The translations under genes were made by a program, and so were the position numbers. From positions 4,030,001 through 4,094,000 of the forward strand of contig NZ_LR746496.1 of assembly GCF_902729405.1 (NCBI RefSeq): 64,000 bases of DNA. Direction: 5' to 3'. Positions 26,717 through 35,419 of this stretch are shown here, in pieces (positions within the stretch are counted from its first letter, which is position 1; every line of letters starts with the position of its first letter). The notes under the pieces are model-generated. The model was given only the letters and a program-made list of their open reading frames with translations. It was not told the DNA's origin and ran no database searches. Source of the DNA: Acididesulfobacillus acetoxydans (lineage in GTDB: Bacteria; Bacillota; Desulfitobacteriia; Desulfitobacteriales; Desulfitobacteriaceae).

Positions 26717-27308
26717 CCCCCCGGCCGATGACCGGCACTTCCAGTTTGGTGGCGGCCATCCTTTCTGGGTACCCCGGAGGGTTGTTCGAGCCTGCTTCTT
26801 ATTTTCTTCTGAGATGGACCGGGATTTTGGAGAACATTTCCGGCAGGACGAGAACGCGTGGATCCTGGCTGGCCGACATAACGCTTGGCTATGGCTACTA
26901 GCTCAGAGATTCCGACATAATTGATATCTGCCCCTCTGCAGAGAGCCTGCGCCACCCCTCCCTCCTTGTCTAATTTAATCAGTACCGAGAATTAGGACCA
27001 AAGATCCACAAAGTCAGGATGCAAAGGATATTTGCCTTGCGGCAATTAGCTGATCATCTCGGTCTTGATTCGACGGCCCAAAGCAAAGGATCAATACCGC
27101 CAGACAAACAACCTCCTCGAAGCAGTGAGGGACGCAAGTGAGAGATTCCCCAAAATTCTATCAATCTTTTTGCCCCTACTCGAAGATAACTGATGTTAGC
27201 GGCTCACCAAAGCCTCACGACAGCTTTCTAAAGTTGAGTAGCAAGATCTGTGCCAACCCAAAAAGGCCGGAGGGAAGGCCTCTTCCCCGACCGGAAGTGT
27301 TGCTCCTT

Positions 27309-27323
27309 GCAACATTTCGTTGC
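27309..27323. repeat. GCAAC-N5-GTTGC palindrome, copy 2
   Basis: GCAACATTTCGTTGC, one base different from copy 1 and about 600 bases away, close to the end of the sigma-54 activator gene. Confidence 0.45.
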
Positions 27324-27529
27324 CGTCTCCTCCGCCATGAAAAAGCGCCCCCGCCGGGCATCCTGCGATGGGCGCTAAGCCACTCTTGGGGGCCGCTATG
27401 TCCATCTCCTGGTGGCTGATCCCAAGCCTAAGTCGCCTAAGTCCGGGGCGACAGCCAAAGTTCGGTTTCCAGCCCTGGGCAACAAAAAAGCCGGCCTGCA
27501 ACAGCGGTCGGCGTGGGGTAGTGGAACGG

Positions 27530-29416
27530 TTAGTCCTTCCCAACCTTTCCCTCTAACTTTTTCAGTCGTCGCCACAAAGTAGATCGGTCGACACCGAGTA
27601 AGGCGGCGGCCTGTGTCTTGTTCCCCCCGGTCAGGAGCATGGTTTCGATCAGCAACCTCCGGTCAAATGAATATCCTTCGTCCTTGACTTCCTCGTCCGC
27701 CAAGTCATAAAACTCGTTGGCATCAATAACTATACCCGGGGACCTGACCGCAGCCCTTTCAATCACGCTGGACAGTTCCCTAATATTCCCCGGCCAATTA
27801 TAATCGTTCAACACGCTCAAGGCTGCAGGAGACAATTCCAGTACTGGTTTCCGATATTTTTCGCAGTGTTTCTGGAGGAAATGCTTTGCCAAAAGGGGAA
27901 TGTCTCCTTCCCGTTCTCTCAATGGCGGTATTTTCAAGCGCAATACATTTAACCTGTAATACAGATCCGCTCTGAAGCGGCCCTCTTCCACCATAATCCG
28001 TAAATCTTTGTTCGTAGATGCGATTACGCGGATATTTACCTTAATAATATTCCCGTCGCCTATACGCATGATTTCTCTTTCCTGTAACGCGCGCAGCAGC
28101 TTAACCTGAAACTCCGGGGTAATTTCACCAATCTCATCCAGAAAGACCGTACCGCCTTCGGCCATTTCGAGTAGACCAACTTTTCCTTCCTTGCGGGCGT
28201 CGGTGAAAGCTCCGCCGACATAGCCGAACAATTCGCTCTCCAAGAGATTGGTCGGAATAGCGGCACAATTAAAGGCGATAAAGGGCTCCAGACAGCGCGG
28301 ACTCTGATTATGGATGGCCTGGGCAAACAGTTCTTTGCCCACACCTGTCTCGCCTTGTATTAAGACGGCTGAATCCGCGCTGCTATATGCTTTTGCCTGG
28401 GCGATGACAGCTTTGATAATCTTACTCCGGCCGAGGACGGAGTCAAAAGTGTTTCGGGCAAAATGCCCCTTCTTGATTATCTCCTTGTGTAACTTCCGGT
28501 GTACTTCCTGAATCAGTTCCGATGCTTCAAGCGTAGCTACGGCACCGACAACTTCTTCATTAACAACAATGGGAACCCTGCTGACGACGACCCGAGTCAT
28601 TGCCATATCACATATAAGCCCTAATTCCGTCTTACCCGCCTCTAGGGTTTTGCGCAAATTAAGAGAAGGTGCAATCTCCATGCAGGGCTTCCGGATTATT
28701 TCGTTATGCTTCTTGCCAATCAGCTTTTCCGCTTGAGTATTGGCCGCTATAATGAATCCGTGTTTATCGACGGCAATAATTCCACTGTGCGTATAGTTGA
28801 GGATCGTCCGCAACTGCTCCTGTTGCAGGCGTTCATCCCTCTTTATCCTAACAATTCTCGATGCCTCCTGGTAGGCGGCGATAAGGCTTTCCCGGCTGGA
28901 ACGGATAAGAATCCCCTTCAGTCCAAAGCCAATAGCAGTTTTGACAGCGAATGAATCACCAATAATCACCTGTACACCCTGTTTCTTCAGCAATGCGACT
29001 TTGTCGATGCAATCATCCGCGGTCTCTCGCAAAACAACCCGCAAATTAGAGAGCGAAAGAATCAGGGCAACTCTATTAGCCCCTTCAATGATATTGGAAA
29101 AACCCATCAGGGCTATCTCATGGCTAATCTTCATTCCCTCATACAATGCCTCCAAAATATCAAAGCCGCTTATGGGTATCTCTATTACCGGTATATCATG
29201 TTGGCCCTGACTCAATTTTAAAGCGATACCCCCACGGCTCACTATGGCATCCATCTGTTCCTTCTTGGCTTTAGAGATCAAATCACCGGACTCAGCCAGC
29301 AAAGCGTTCTTTACCTTTACATCTAAATTGGATTCGAGATTCAACCGTGTCGCCTCTTCGGCTAATTCTATATACGGAGCGATGAGCATGATCTTCGCGT
29401 CTATATTGAGTTTCAT
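27530..29416 (-). CDS. PrpR-type sigma-54-dependent transcriptional activator
   Basis: A 628-residue enhancer-binding protein. The N-terminal PrpR_N-like sensor (about 10-190) is followed by a PAS-like part (about 200-310), an AAA+ domain (about 325-560) and a Fis-type HTH (TQAAALLGVDRSTLWRRLKKL). Walker A is GETGVGKE and Walker B VFLDEIGE. The sigma-54 contact loop reads GAFTDA instead of GAFTGA. ATG 29416 has AAAGGA eight bases upstream and is preferred to an ATG two codons earlier. Prototype PrpR senses 2-methylcitrate; here the neighbours (PdxA, LarA, MFS) suggest a hydroxy-acid signal. No -24/-12 promoter was found by eye. Confidence 0.9.
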   Translation of the reverse strand: MKLNIDAKIMLIAPYIELAEEATRLNLESNLDVKVKNALLAESGDLISKAKKEQMDAIVSRGGIALKLSQGQHDIPVIEIPISGFDILEALYEGMKISHEIALMGFSNIIEGANRVALILSLSNLRVVLRETADDCIDKVALLKKQGVQVIIGDSFAVKTAIGFGLKGILIRSSRESLIAAYQEASRIVRIKRDERLQQEQLRTILNYTHSGIIAVDKHGFIIAANTQAEKLIGKKHNEIIRKPCMEIAPSLNLRKTLEAGKTELGLICDMAMTRVVVSRVPIVVNEEVVGAVATLEASELIQEVHRKLHKEIIKKGHFARNTFDSVLGRSKIIKAVIAQAKAYSSADSAVLIQGETGVGKELFAQAIHNQSPRCLEPFIAFNCAAIPTNLLESELFGYVGGAFTDARKEGKVGLLEMAEGGTVFLDEIGEITPEFQVKLLRALQEREIMRIGDGNIIKVNIRVIASTNKDLRIMVEEGRFRADLYYRLNVLRLKIPPLREREGDIPLLAKHFLQKHCEKYRKPVLELSPAALSVLNDYNWPGNIRELSSVIERAAVRSPGIVIDANEFYDLADEEVKDEGYSFDRRLLIETMLLTGGNKTQAAALLGVDRSTLWRRLKKLEGKVGKD

Positions 29417-29758
29417 GGCCATATTCCTTTCTATAATGTACACCAAAGGTATGTTCAGTGTCATTAATTACTTAGCTGAAAGAACATTTCGAGACACAGG
29501 AGAATGGGCTTTGCCAACATTTAACCATAGTCCGTGCAGTGTCAAAGATATAGAATGGTTACTCCTGGAAGCACGTGCTGCCAAGGGGCAATTGGCTTAA
29601 GTTACACTTAGATTGGGATTACATATAACCTTGATCCCCGGCAAAATTTATACCTACGGAACTTTTGATTTCATTTGGCCAATTTAGTTGAAGAATAATC
29701 TGCTTTCAAGCTTGTTTGTTGCAGAACTTCTTGAAGTTTATTGTTTTTCCCTTGTATT
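29417..29758. other. Intergenic stretch, no supported feature
   Basis: Between the sigma-54 activator and the IS1634-type element. A plus-strand coding-like tail (ending KDIEWLLLEARAAKGQLA at 29600) can be read but has no start or known family. Confidence 0.4.
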
Positions 29759-29804
29759 CCCCCTCACTTGTAGGTATAATAAGTTATACCTGCAAGTGAG
29801 GGGG
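29759..29804 (+). promoter_or_regulatory. Long hairpin overlapping the transposase ribosome site
   Basis: A 21-bp stem (left arm 29759-29779, right arm 29784-29804, loop TAAG, one G-U wobble) ends in the G-run that leads into the transposase ribosome binding site just before ATG 29815. A transcript entering from outside would fold it and hide that site. The motif TGTAGGTATAAT in the left arm recurs at 33004-33015, at the other end of the element. Confidence 0.7.
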
Positions 29805-30099
29805 GGGAGTTACCATGACTTCCATCATTAGGCAAAAGGTTGGGGATAAGATTTATCTTTACGAGTCAGTTTCTTTTCGCAATGCCGACGGCAAGCCGAG
29901 AAACAAACGTGTCCCTATCGGCAAAATTAATCCCATAACCGGAAATCCGGTGTATAAGCCTGAATACCTGGCCCGTATGGCTGAACAAGGAACTCCCATT
30001 GAAATACCGGGGCAACCCCCTAATTTTAGAGCCTTACTCCCTTATTCTCGTGATTTCATAGTTTTATGATTTTGTCCAAGAAGGCTTAGCATAAGCTCA

Positions 30100-30227
30100 C
30101 TTGACAACCGCTTGGCCGAGTTTACAACTTCCGGCCTCTCAATGTAAAGGGTCCGCTTTGCCGGGCTTACGCCCGCCCTTGACATTGAAGTCCTCCAGCC
30201 GTTGTGCGCAATCAAGCGGTTGTCAAG
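30100..30227. repeat. 128-bp palindromic (MITE-like) insert
   Basis: CTTGACAACCGCTTG (30100-30114) and CAAGCGGTTGTCAAG (30213-30227) are perfect inverted repeats. Inside are a second near-perfect pair (TCAATGTAAAGGG / CCCTTGACATTGA) and a central CGGGC-TTAC-GCCCG hairpin, so the whole unit folds into one long arm. It lies between orfB and the left end of the IS3 element, where such elements normally have only tens of bases. Confidence 0.75.
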
Positions 30228-30273
30228 GGTTTATCCGCAGATGGAATCTGCCCTCTGCTGCACATCAGCACAC

Positions 30274-31161
30274 TTAAACTTTCACCACAAAGCATTTGAT
30301 TTCTCCTTTGCTGAGCTTTTCTTGGAATTCTTCAGGCGACAGGTCGTAAAGGCTGTCGTGATAACGGCGTTTGTTGTAGAAGTCAAGATAGTTAACGATT
30401 ACCTCATACGCTTCGGCGTAACTGCCAAATTCATGTTTTGAGAGGCATTCCCGTTCTAGGTTGGAGTGAAACGATTCGATGTGAGCGTTCTTGTTCGGTG
30501 TCTTCGGCGGAATTCTCTCGTGCTCTACACCCCAACTTTCACAAGCGGTCTCAAAGATATGACTAATAAACTGCGGCCCATTATCTGTCCGGATCACGGG
30601 CTCATTTGAGCTTCCAAATATTCGCCGACGCCAGAGAGCTCTTTCCAAGGTCTGGGCGGCGTGTTTTCCTTCGCAGCTTAAACCAATATGGTAATCGACC
30701 AGACTGCGGTCATACACGTCAAGAATGCCCATGAGAAAGAAGAATCGGTCTTCTCCGCGGATGTATCCGTACTTGATGTCCATTTCCCAGAGTTGATTCG
30801 GTGCGGTTATCTCTCGATTTCTTGCGATCCGGCGGGGATGCTTGACTCGTAAACGCTTAGCCGCCTCCAGAATATCCAGCTCTTTGCAGAGCCGATAGCC
30901 TTTTTTAAAGCTGATAACCAGATTCCTTTGCCTTCTTAAGCTTAAGGTGAGCTTTCGGTAGCCATACGCAGCCTCCTCTCCGGCCACAAGTTCCAGAAGC
31001 CATTCTTTGATCTCTTCGTCACTGATTAGCTTGCCCTCTTGGGTTCGGCAATAACCTGGACGTGGGCGTCCCCCCTTGTTTTCACGCTCCTGCTTAGGTA
31101 CCTGTTCCGATTTCCTTCGGTTGTAGTACGTTGCTTCGCTGACACCAACAATTCTGAGCAC
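30274..31161 (-). CDS. IS3-family transposase OrfB
   Basis: The rve-type integrase core of an IS3 transposase, as 295 codons counted from the first in-frame ATG. An HTH_21-like segment (EEAAYGYRKLTLSLRRQ) is followed by the DDE residues in WEMDIKYGYI, IRTDNGPQF and NKNAHIESFHSNLERE. The frame is open upstream to the end of orfA, where it is joined by -1 frameshifting, so the true product is an OrfAB fusion. No damage was seen; the element may be competent. Confidence 0.92.
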   Translation of the reverse strand: MLRIVGVSEATYYNRRKSEQVPKQERENKGGRPRPGYCRTQEGKLISDEEIKEWLLELVAGEEAAYGYRKLTLSLRRQRNLVISFKKGYRLCKELDILEAAKRLRVKHPRRIARNREITAPNQLWEMDIKYGYIRGEDRFFFLMGILDVYDRSLVDYHIGLSCEGKHAAQTLERALWRRRIFGSSNEPVIRTDNGPQFISHIFETACESWGVEHERIPPKTPNKNAHIESFHSNLERECLSKHEFGSYAEAYEVIVNYLDFYNKRRYHDSLYDLSPEEFQEKLSKGEIKCFVVKV

Positions 31162-31205
31162 ATGAGCTACTGCATATCCCCGGTCAATCCATTGCTCAGC
31201 AACCT

Positions 31206-31535
31206 CTATTTTTTCGGAAAGCCGGGCTGGCGGTTTTTTAGAAGATCCTGATAAATTGCGATCTCAAGGTCCTTTTCTCCAAGAATCGATTTGAGCCTTC
31301 CGTTTTCCTCCTCGAGCTCGCGAAATTCCTTGGGTGACGGAAGGTACTCCGCTATCTTCTTTGCCTCGTCCGAAGCCTGTCCCCACGCCTTGTGCTCACT
31401 CTGCTTTCCCCAACGGTAGATTAGCCCAACGCTTATCCCATGTTTTTTGGCTACGGGAACCGCGTTGCCGACCTCCCGTACCTCTCGAAGAACCTCGGTC
31501 TTAAATTCTTTTGAGTATCGATTACGCTTCACCAT
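31206..31535 (-). CDS. IS3-family OrfA (HTH) with -1 frameshift signal
   Basis: A 109-residue HTH_Tnp_1 protein (MVKRNRYSKEFKTEVLREVR, then a leucine-rich coiled coil). ATG 31535 follows GGAGGGGG. The gene ends in a run of six A before TAG (minus strand; plus-strand T-run 31209-31214). A -1 slip there continues as PKKIEVAEQWIDRGYAVAHV into orfB, the classic IS3 way of making the full transposase. Confidence 0.9.
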   Translation of the reverse strand: MVKRNRYSKEFKTEVLREVREVGNAVPVAKKHGISVGLIYRWGKQSEHKAWGQASDEAKKIAEYLPSPKEFRELEEENGRLKSILGEKDLEIAIYQDLLKNRQPGFPKK

Positions 31536-33241
31536 ATCCCCCTCCACATCTTCAGTGTACCCTATAAGGGGCTATGGCTCAAGTTCGGTTAGGGGGCTTT
31601 ATAGATACCAGCAACCAACATGACCTTTTCTATTGAGGAGATCCAGCGTTCATCCATCAAGGATTATGGAGCCTTTTATCTCTTTCAGAGCATTGCGCAA
31701 AGCATTGGATTGCTCAGGGCACTGGAGAGAGCCTTACCGAATTACTGGCAGGAGGTATTCAATCTGGCCTGTTACCTTATTTCCTCCGGAGATCCGTTTC
31801 TTTATTGTGAGGATTGGATTAACAGTACCGAATGCCTTCCGGTCGGCAGCATGTCGTCGCAACGCATCAGTGAATTGTTGGCGGCCATAAGCCCAGACTC
31901 AAGAGAGGCTTTTTATCAGGAATGGTGCCAGTGCCGGAGTGAACAGGAATACCTTGCCCTCGACATTACCTCTGTCTCCTCCTATTCTAACTTGATTGAA
32001 GACGTTGAATGGGGATACAACCGGGACAAGGAAGCGCTTCCCCAAATCAACCTTTGCATGCTGATGGGGGAAAAATCAGGGCTTCCTATCTATCAGACCG
32101 CGTACAGCGGCAGCCTCAAGGATGTCTCAACGTTGAAAACTACCTTGTCCAAAATGAATGCCTTATCGAAAGGTAAACCCACCCTGATTGTGATGGACAA
32201 GGGTTTCTTCAGTACCAAAAATGTAAACGCCATGTTGAATGATGCGGCCAAACTACGCTTCGTCATCTCGGTTCCCTTCACCTCCGGCTTTGCGAAAAAG
32301 CAGGTGGAAAGTGAACGCAAAGATATTGACAGCCTTCAGAACACAATGGTTTTAGGGGAAGATTCTGTTCGCGGGGTCACCAAACTTAGAGCGTGGAACA
32401 AAGACCATAAGATTTATACGCATGTTTACTATAACGCCATGAAGGCGATGAAGCTTCGCGAGAACCTTTATGCGCATGTCGCACTTCTGAAAGAACGGGC
32501 AGAGGCCCATCCTGCAGCTCACCTGCAGGAAGAAGAATATAGCAAATACCTTCTCATCCGCAACTCGGAGAAATCCCCCTTAGGCTATACCGTCAGCATT
32601 AAAGAGGAGGCCATCAGACAGGAACTGGAGACAGGCGGTTGGATGATCCTCATAACGAATGATGTGACCAACGCTAAAGAAGCTCTTCGAATATACCGGG
32701 AAAAAGATGTTGTAGAGAAGGGCTTCCTTCGTTTAAAAAATAGTCTAGACCTTGGAAGATTAAGGGTACATAAGGACGGTATTATGCAGAACAAGCTCTT
32801 CATTGGTTTTATCTCACTCATACTTGCCGCACATATCCACAAGGTCATGCTGGAAAAGAATCTTTACAAAAAGATGACCATGAAGAAATTGCTCATCACC
32901 TTATCTAAACTACGCATCCAAGTAGTAAATGGAACACGAATCCTGTTCCCGCTTACTAAAAATCAAAGCACTATCTACAAAGCGTTTAATGTTAAAGAAC
33001 CTGTGTAGGTATAATTATCGATGGGATTTTGGGATATAACTGTCGCTTCATGATTTGAGCGGCCGATGCCGGGCACACGTGGACATGATATACCTGAAGT
33101 TTCGGTCGCAACCGTTTAAACAGGATGAAATAGAGAAGTAAGGCTCGTACCTAGCATCAAAAAGCCACAATATCAATAAGATAGTGCTGGACAACGAACC
33201 CCCTGTTCGTTAAAAATATTCCGTCAGACAGCCTCCCCTAG

Positions 33242-34120
33242 CTAGGAATAGCTCTTTGCGTGTGCGCCGTAAATAAGCGTAATCCCGCCAGCTACCACCA
33301 ACATCCCCAAAATCTGAGCCATATTGATCCTTTCGTGTAACCACCAGGCACTCGTAACCATGGCTATAATCGGTGTGATTAAATGAACAACCCGGACCAA
33401 CCAAGTTGGCAATCCCTCCAACGAACGATAATAACACCGGTACTGGATGACCTGAAAAATAATGCTCGTGAACACCAACACCCAAATTAACATGCCAGCC
33501 CGCGGAAATGCTCCTAACTCCCCCGTCCACGCGGCCCCGCTTAGGAAGAGAATAAGAGACATACCAGAATTAAAATAGGCCACTATCATATTTTCTACCT
33601 GACCCAGCCTATGTTTAATGATCTCAGCATTAACTGCCACTAAAAAAGCACTGCCAAGAAATAAGATGTTGCCGCCGGAGCCAAGGCGAAATCTTTGCCA
33701 GGAGATTTGCAAAACCAGAGTAACACCCACGAGCATGGTCCCCATACCTGCCCACTCCAAACGACGCAACTTTTGCTTCCACAAAAGGTAGCCAATTATG
33801 AGACTGAACAGCAAATCACCCCGCAACAGGATGGCGGCATTGACGGGTGAACTAAGATCTAGCCCCCAATTCTGCAACAACCTCAAGGTAGTACCCAAGA
33901 CACCCACTAAATACAGCTCCGGATAACGCTTACCGGCTGACAAAACCTGTCGGCCTTCTCGTCGCACTAACAGAATAGCTAGAAGCGTAAGATGCGTTCC
34001 ACCCAGTACGATCAACATGAACAGGATAACCGACATTCCAGAGAAGCAGATCTTCGCTAGGCTGAGTAAAACTCCCAGCAGAGTTGCGGAAACAATTCCG
34101 TTAATCATCGCAGTTTTCAT
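33242..34120 (-). CDS. EamA/DMT-family permease, copy 2
   Basis: A 292-residue, ten-segment EamA permease, near-identical in layout to the protein at 13987-14865 with many conservative changes. It follows the class II aldolase gene by 107 bases and closes the TIM-LarA-aldolase-EamA run. The pairing of this permease with PFK-like and aldehyde dehydrogenase genes at two or three sites argues that it moves their substrate or product. Confidence 0.88.
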   Translation of the reverse strand: MKTAMINGIVSATLLGVLLSLAKICFSGMSVILFMLIVLGGTHLTLLAILLVRREGRQVLSAGKRYPELYLVGVLGTTLRLLQNWGLDLSSPVNAAILLRGDLLFSLIIGYLLWKQKLRRLEWAGMGTMLVGVTLVLQISWQRFRLGSGGNILFLGSAFLVAVNAEIIKHRLGQVENMIVAYFNSGMSLILFLSGAAWTGELGAFPRAGMLIWVLVFTSIIFQVIQYRCYYRSLEGLPTWLVRVVHLITPIIAMVTSAWWLHERINMAQILGMLVVAGGITLIYGAHAKSYS

Positions 34121-34227
34121 GTCCCCGAGGCCGCCTCTTTCTTATCCCGCCTGCCTTGTCTGTAGTCCGGCCCGGCTTGTGGGCAAATTCAGCGGATATG
34201 TTCATTGCTCTGTCCCGCCACTTACCT

Positions 34228-35418
34228 CTAACACGTTGGCATGCACCGGTACCGGTTAGCCATCTCGTCGAGACTCACAACCTCCACTTGCGCGGCATGC
34301 CCGACCGCACCGAATTCCACAATCAGAGAACCAACAACCTCCCTCACCCCACTTTTGACGCAGGCCAGAATATCGCGGATATCCCCGACGCTTCCTTTTC
34401 CCGCAAAATCCTTCCCTTCGCCCACAATAAAGTCCTCCATAATGGGAGTCAAATACCCTCTGGGATCGAATTGCTCAGGGTTTCTCTCCATGAGTTCCCA
34501 GATTGTGCTCACAGCTTCAGCAACAGAATTCCGTTTCTTCGAAGAGTTCCGGGCAAAGTACTCTCTGATATTTCTGGTGACCGCCAAGCGAATATCGGTG
34601 TCCACATTAATCTTGCCGATACCGGATTTGATCACGGACTTGAGTTCATCCAGAGGTATGCCGTGGGCTTGGCTTATTTTTCCACCCAGTTGATTAATCT
34701 CCTCGACGATATATTGCGGAACCACGGACGAACCGTGGGAAACCAGGACGCCGAAGATTCCCTCATGCTTCAGGTTCTCCGCCACAGCAATGACGATCTC
34801 CTTGCGTAAACGGACGTTCTCGCCTTTGACGGCCCCGTGTTTTGTCCCATAAGAGATCGCCAAACAGTCCACCCCGGTCTTCTTGAAAAACTCAACGGCT
34901 TTCAGGGGGTTTGTATAAGTCGAGTGTTCGGAGAAAACATCATCTTCCATGCCGGAAAGGACGCCAAGTTCGCCTTCCACGCTGACCCCTCGCGCATGGG
35001 CATACTTGACGACCTCACGGGTCAGTTCCACGTTTTCGTCAAAAGGAAGCGGGGAACCGTCGATCATGACCGACGTATAGCCACCGGCGATAGCAGCCTT
35101 AACTGATTCAAAATCCTTACCATGATCAAGATGAAGCACAATCGGGATGGGTGAGTCTTGGGCAAGCTTTTTCACAGCCTCCCCAATTCTCCTGGCGCCT
35201 CTGCGCTTGTCCTCAATCGTTCCTTTCATGAAATCGGCCCTTCCACCCATGAAGGCATTCGCCAGATCGGCTCCCTGCACAATGCCGGCTGAGCGAAACA
35301 TTTCATGCACTTCAATCACGGCTTGGGCTTGAACGACACTGTTGACGTTAAAAGCTCCTTGAGCAAAACCATGTTTACGGGTTGCCTCCAGCAAAGGTCG
35401 GAGCGGTATGAGTGGCAT
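34228..35418 (-). CDS. Class II fructose-bisphosphate-aldolase-family protein (long form)
   Basis: A 396-residue zinc aldolase. Zinc and active-site signs are LHLDHGKDFESV (catalytic Asp and first His), EGELGVLSG, KHGAVKG, LVSHGSS and the phosphate-binding INVDTDIRLA. It is about 80-100 residues longer than GatY/KbaY types, including a C-terminal cap resembling larger FbaA forms. The start lies one base after the LarA stop (TGAGATG), so the two are coupled. It should cleave a ketose-1-phosphate-like compound to DHAP and an aldehyde; the TIM-like and aldehyde dehydrogenase neighbours fit that. Confidence 0.9.
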   Translation of the reverse strand: MPLIPLRPLLEATRKHGFAQGAFNVNSVVQAQAVIEVHEMFRSAGIVQGADLANAFMGGRADFMKGTIEDKRRGARRIGEAVKKLAQDSPIPIVLHLDHGKDFESVKAAIAGGYTSVMIDGSPLPFDENVELTREVVKYAHARGVSVEGELGVLSGMEDDVFSEHSTYTNPLKAVEFFKKTGVDCLAISYGTKHGAVKGENVRLRKEIVIAVAENLKHEGIFGVLVSHGSSVVPQYIVEEINQLGGKISQAHGIPLDELKSVIKSGIGKINVDTDIRLAVTRNIREYFARNSSKKRNSVAEAVSTIWELMERNPEQFDPRGYLTPIMEDFIVGEGKDFAGKGSVGDIRDILACVKSGVREVVGSLIVEFGAVGHAAQVEVVSLDEMANRYRCMPTC

Positions 35419-35419
35419 C

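Larger units (their letters stand above)
26317..27529. other. 1.2-kb stretch of decayed sequence between regulator and PdxA genes
   Basis: No intact gene. Minus-strand coding-like segments in changing frames can be read around 26600-26960 (for example ADINYVGISELVAIAKRYVG, then VLVLPEMFSKIPVHLRRK in another frame). I could not assign them to a family. A 40-bp segment near 26687-26718 recurs near 27292-27323, containing the palindromes listed separately. A hairpin (AGCGCCC ... GGGCGCT) lies near 27343-27377. Confidence 0.5.
30009..31604 (-). mobile_element. IS3-family insertion inside the IS1634-type transposase
   Basis: Bounded by the 5-bp direct duplication ATACC (30004-30008 and 31605-31609). 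Near both ends, in inverted orientation, is CCCCCTAA followed by a GAGCC block. It contains orfA and orfB on the minus strand, opposite to the host gene. Its length of about 1.6 kb is long for IS3 because of a 128-bp palindromic insert after orfB. Confidence 0.75.
29815..33008 (+). pseudogene. IS1634-type transposase gene split by an IS3 element
   Basis: The 5' part (29815-30008) encodes about 65 residues starting MTSIIRQKVGDKIYLYESVS. The 3' part (31605-33008) carries the DDE domain: LALDITSVSSYS, IVMDKGFFS, and the C-terminal YREKDVVEKGFLRLKNSLDL with the catalytic Glu. Removing 30009-31604 and one copy of the 5-bp duplication ATACC restores one frame (GTPIEIP joined to ATNMTFSIEEI). The protein would be about 530 residues, normal for this IS4-superfamily group. 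The 3' part alone has no ribosome site. Confidence 0.85.

Noticed and set aside
26521-26955. 144-codon minus-strand frame
   Set aside because: Coding-like stretches switch frame inside it; treated as decayed sequence, not a gene.
27292-27323. Sigma-54 -24/-12 promoter
   Set aside because: GG and GC elements are 12 bases apart instead of the required 10; the same holds for similar sites near 26705 and 27022.
27196-27543. 115-codon minus-strand frame after the sigma-54 activator
   Set aside because: No start signal or family; only a short block shared with 26687-26718.
29244-29600. 118-codon plus-strand frame at the start of the sigma-54 activator
   Set aside because: Mostly antisense to the activator; only the last 40 codons look protein-like and cannot be assigned.
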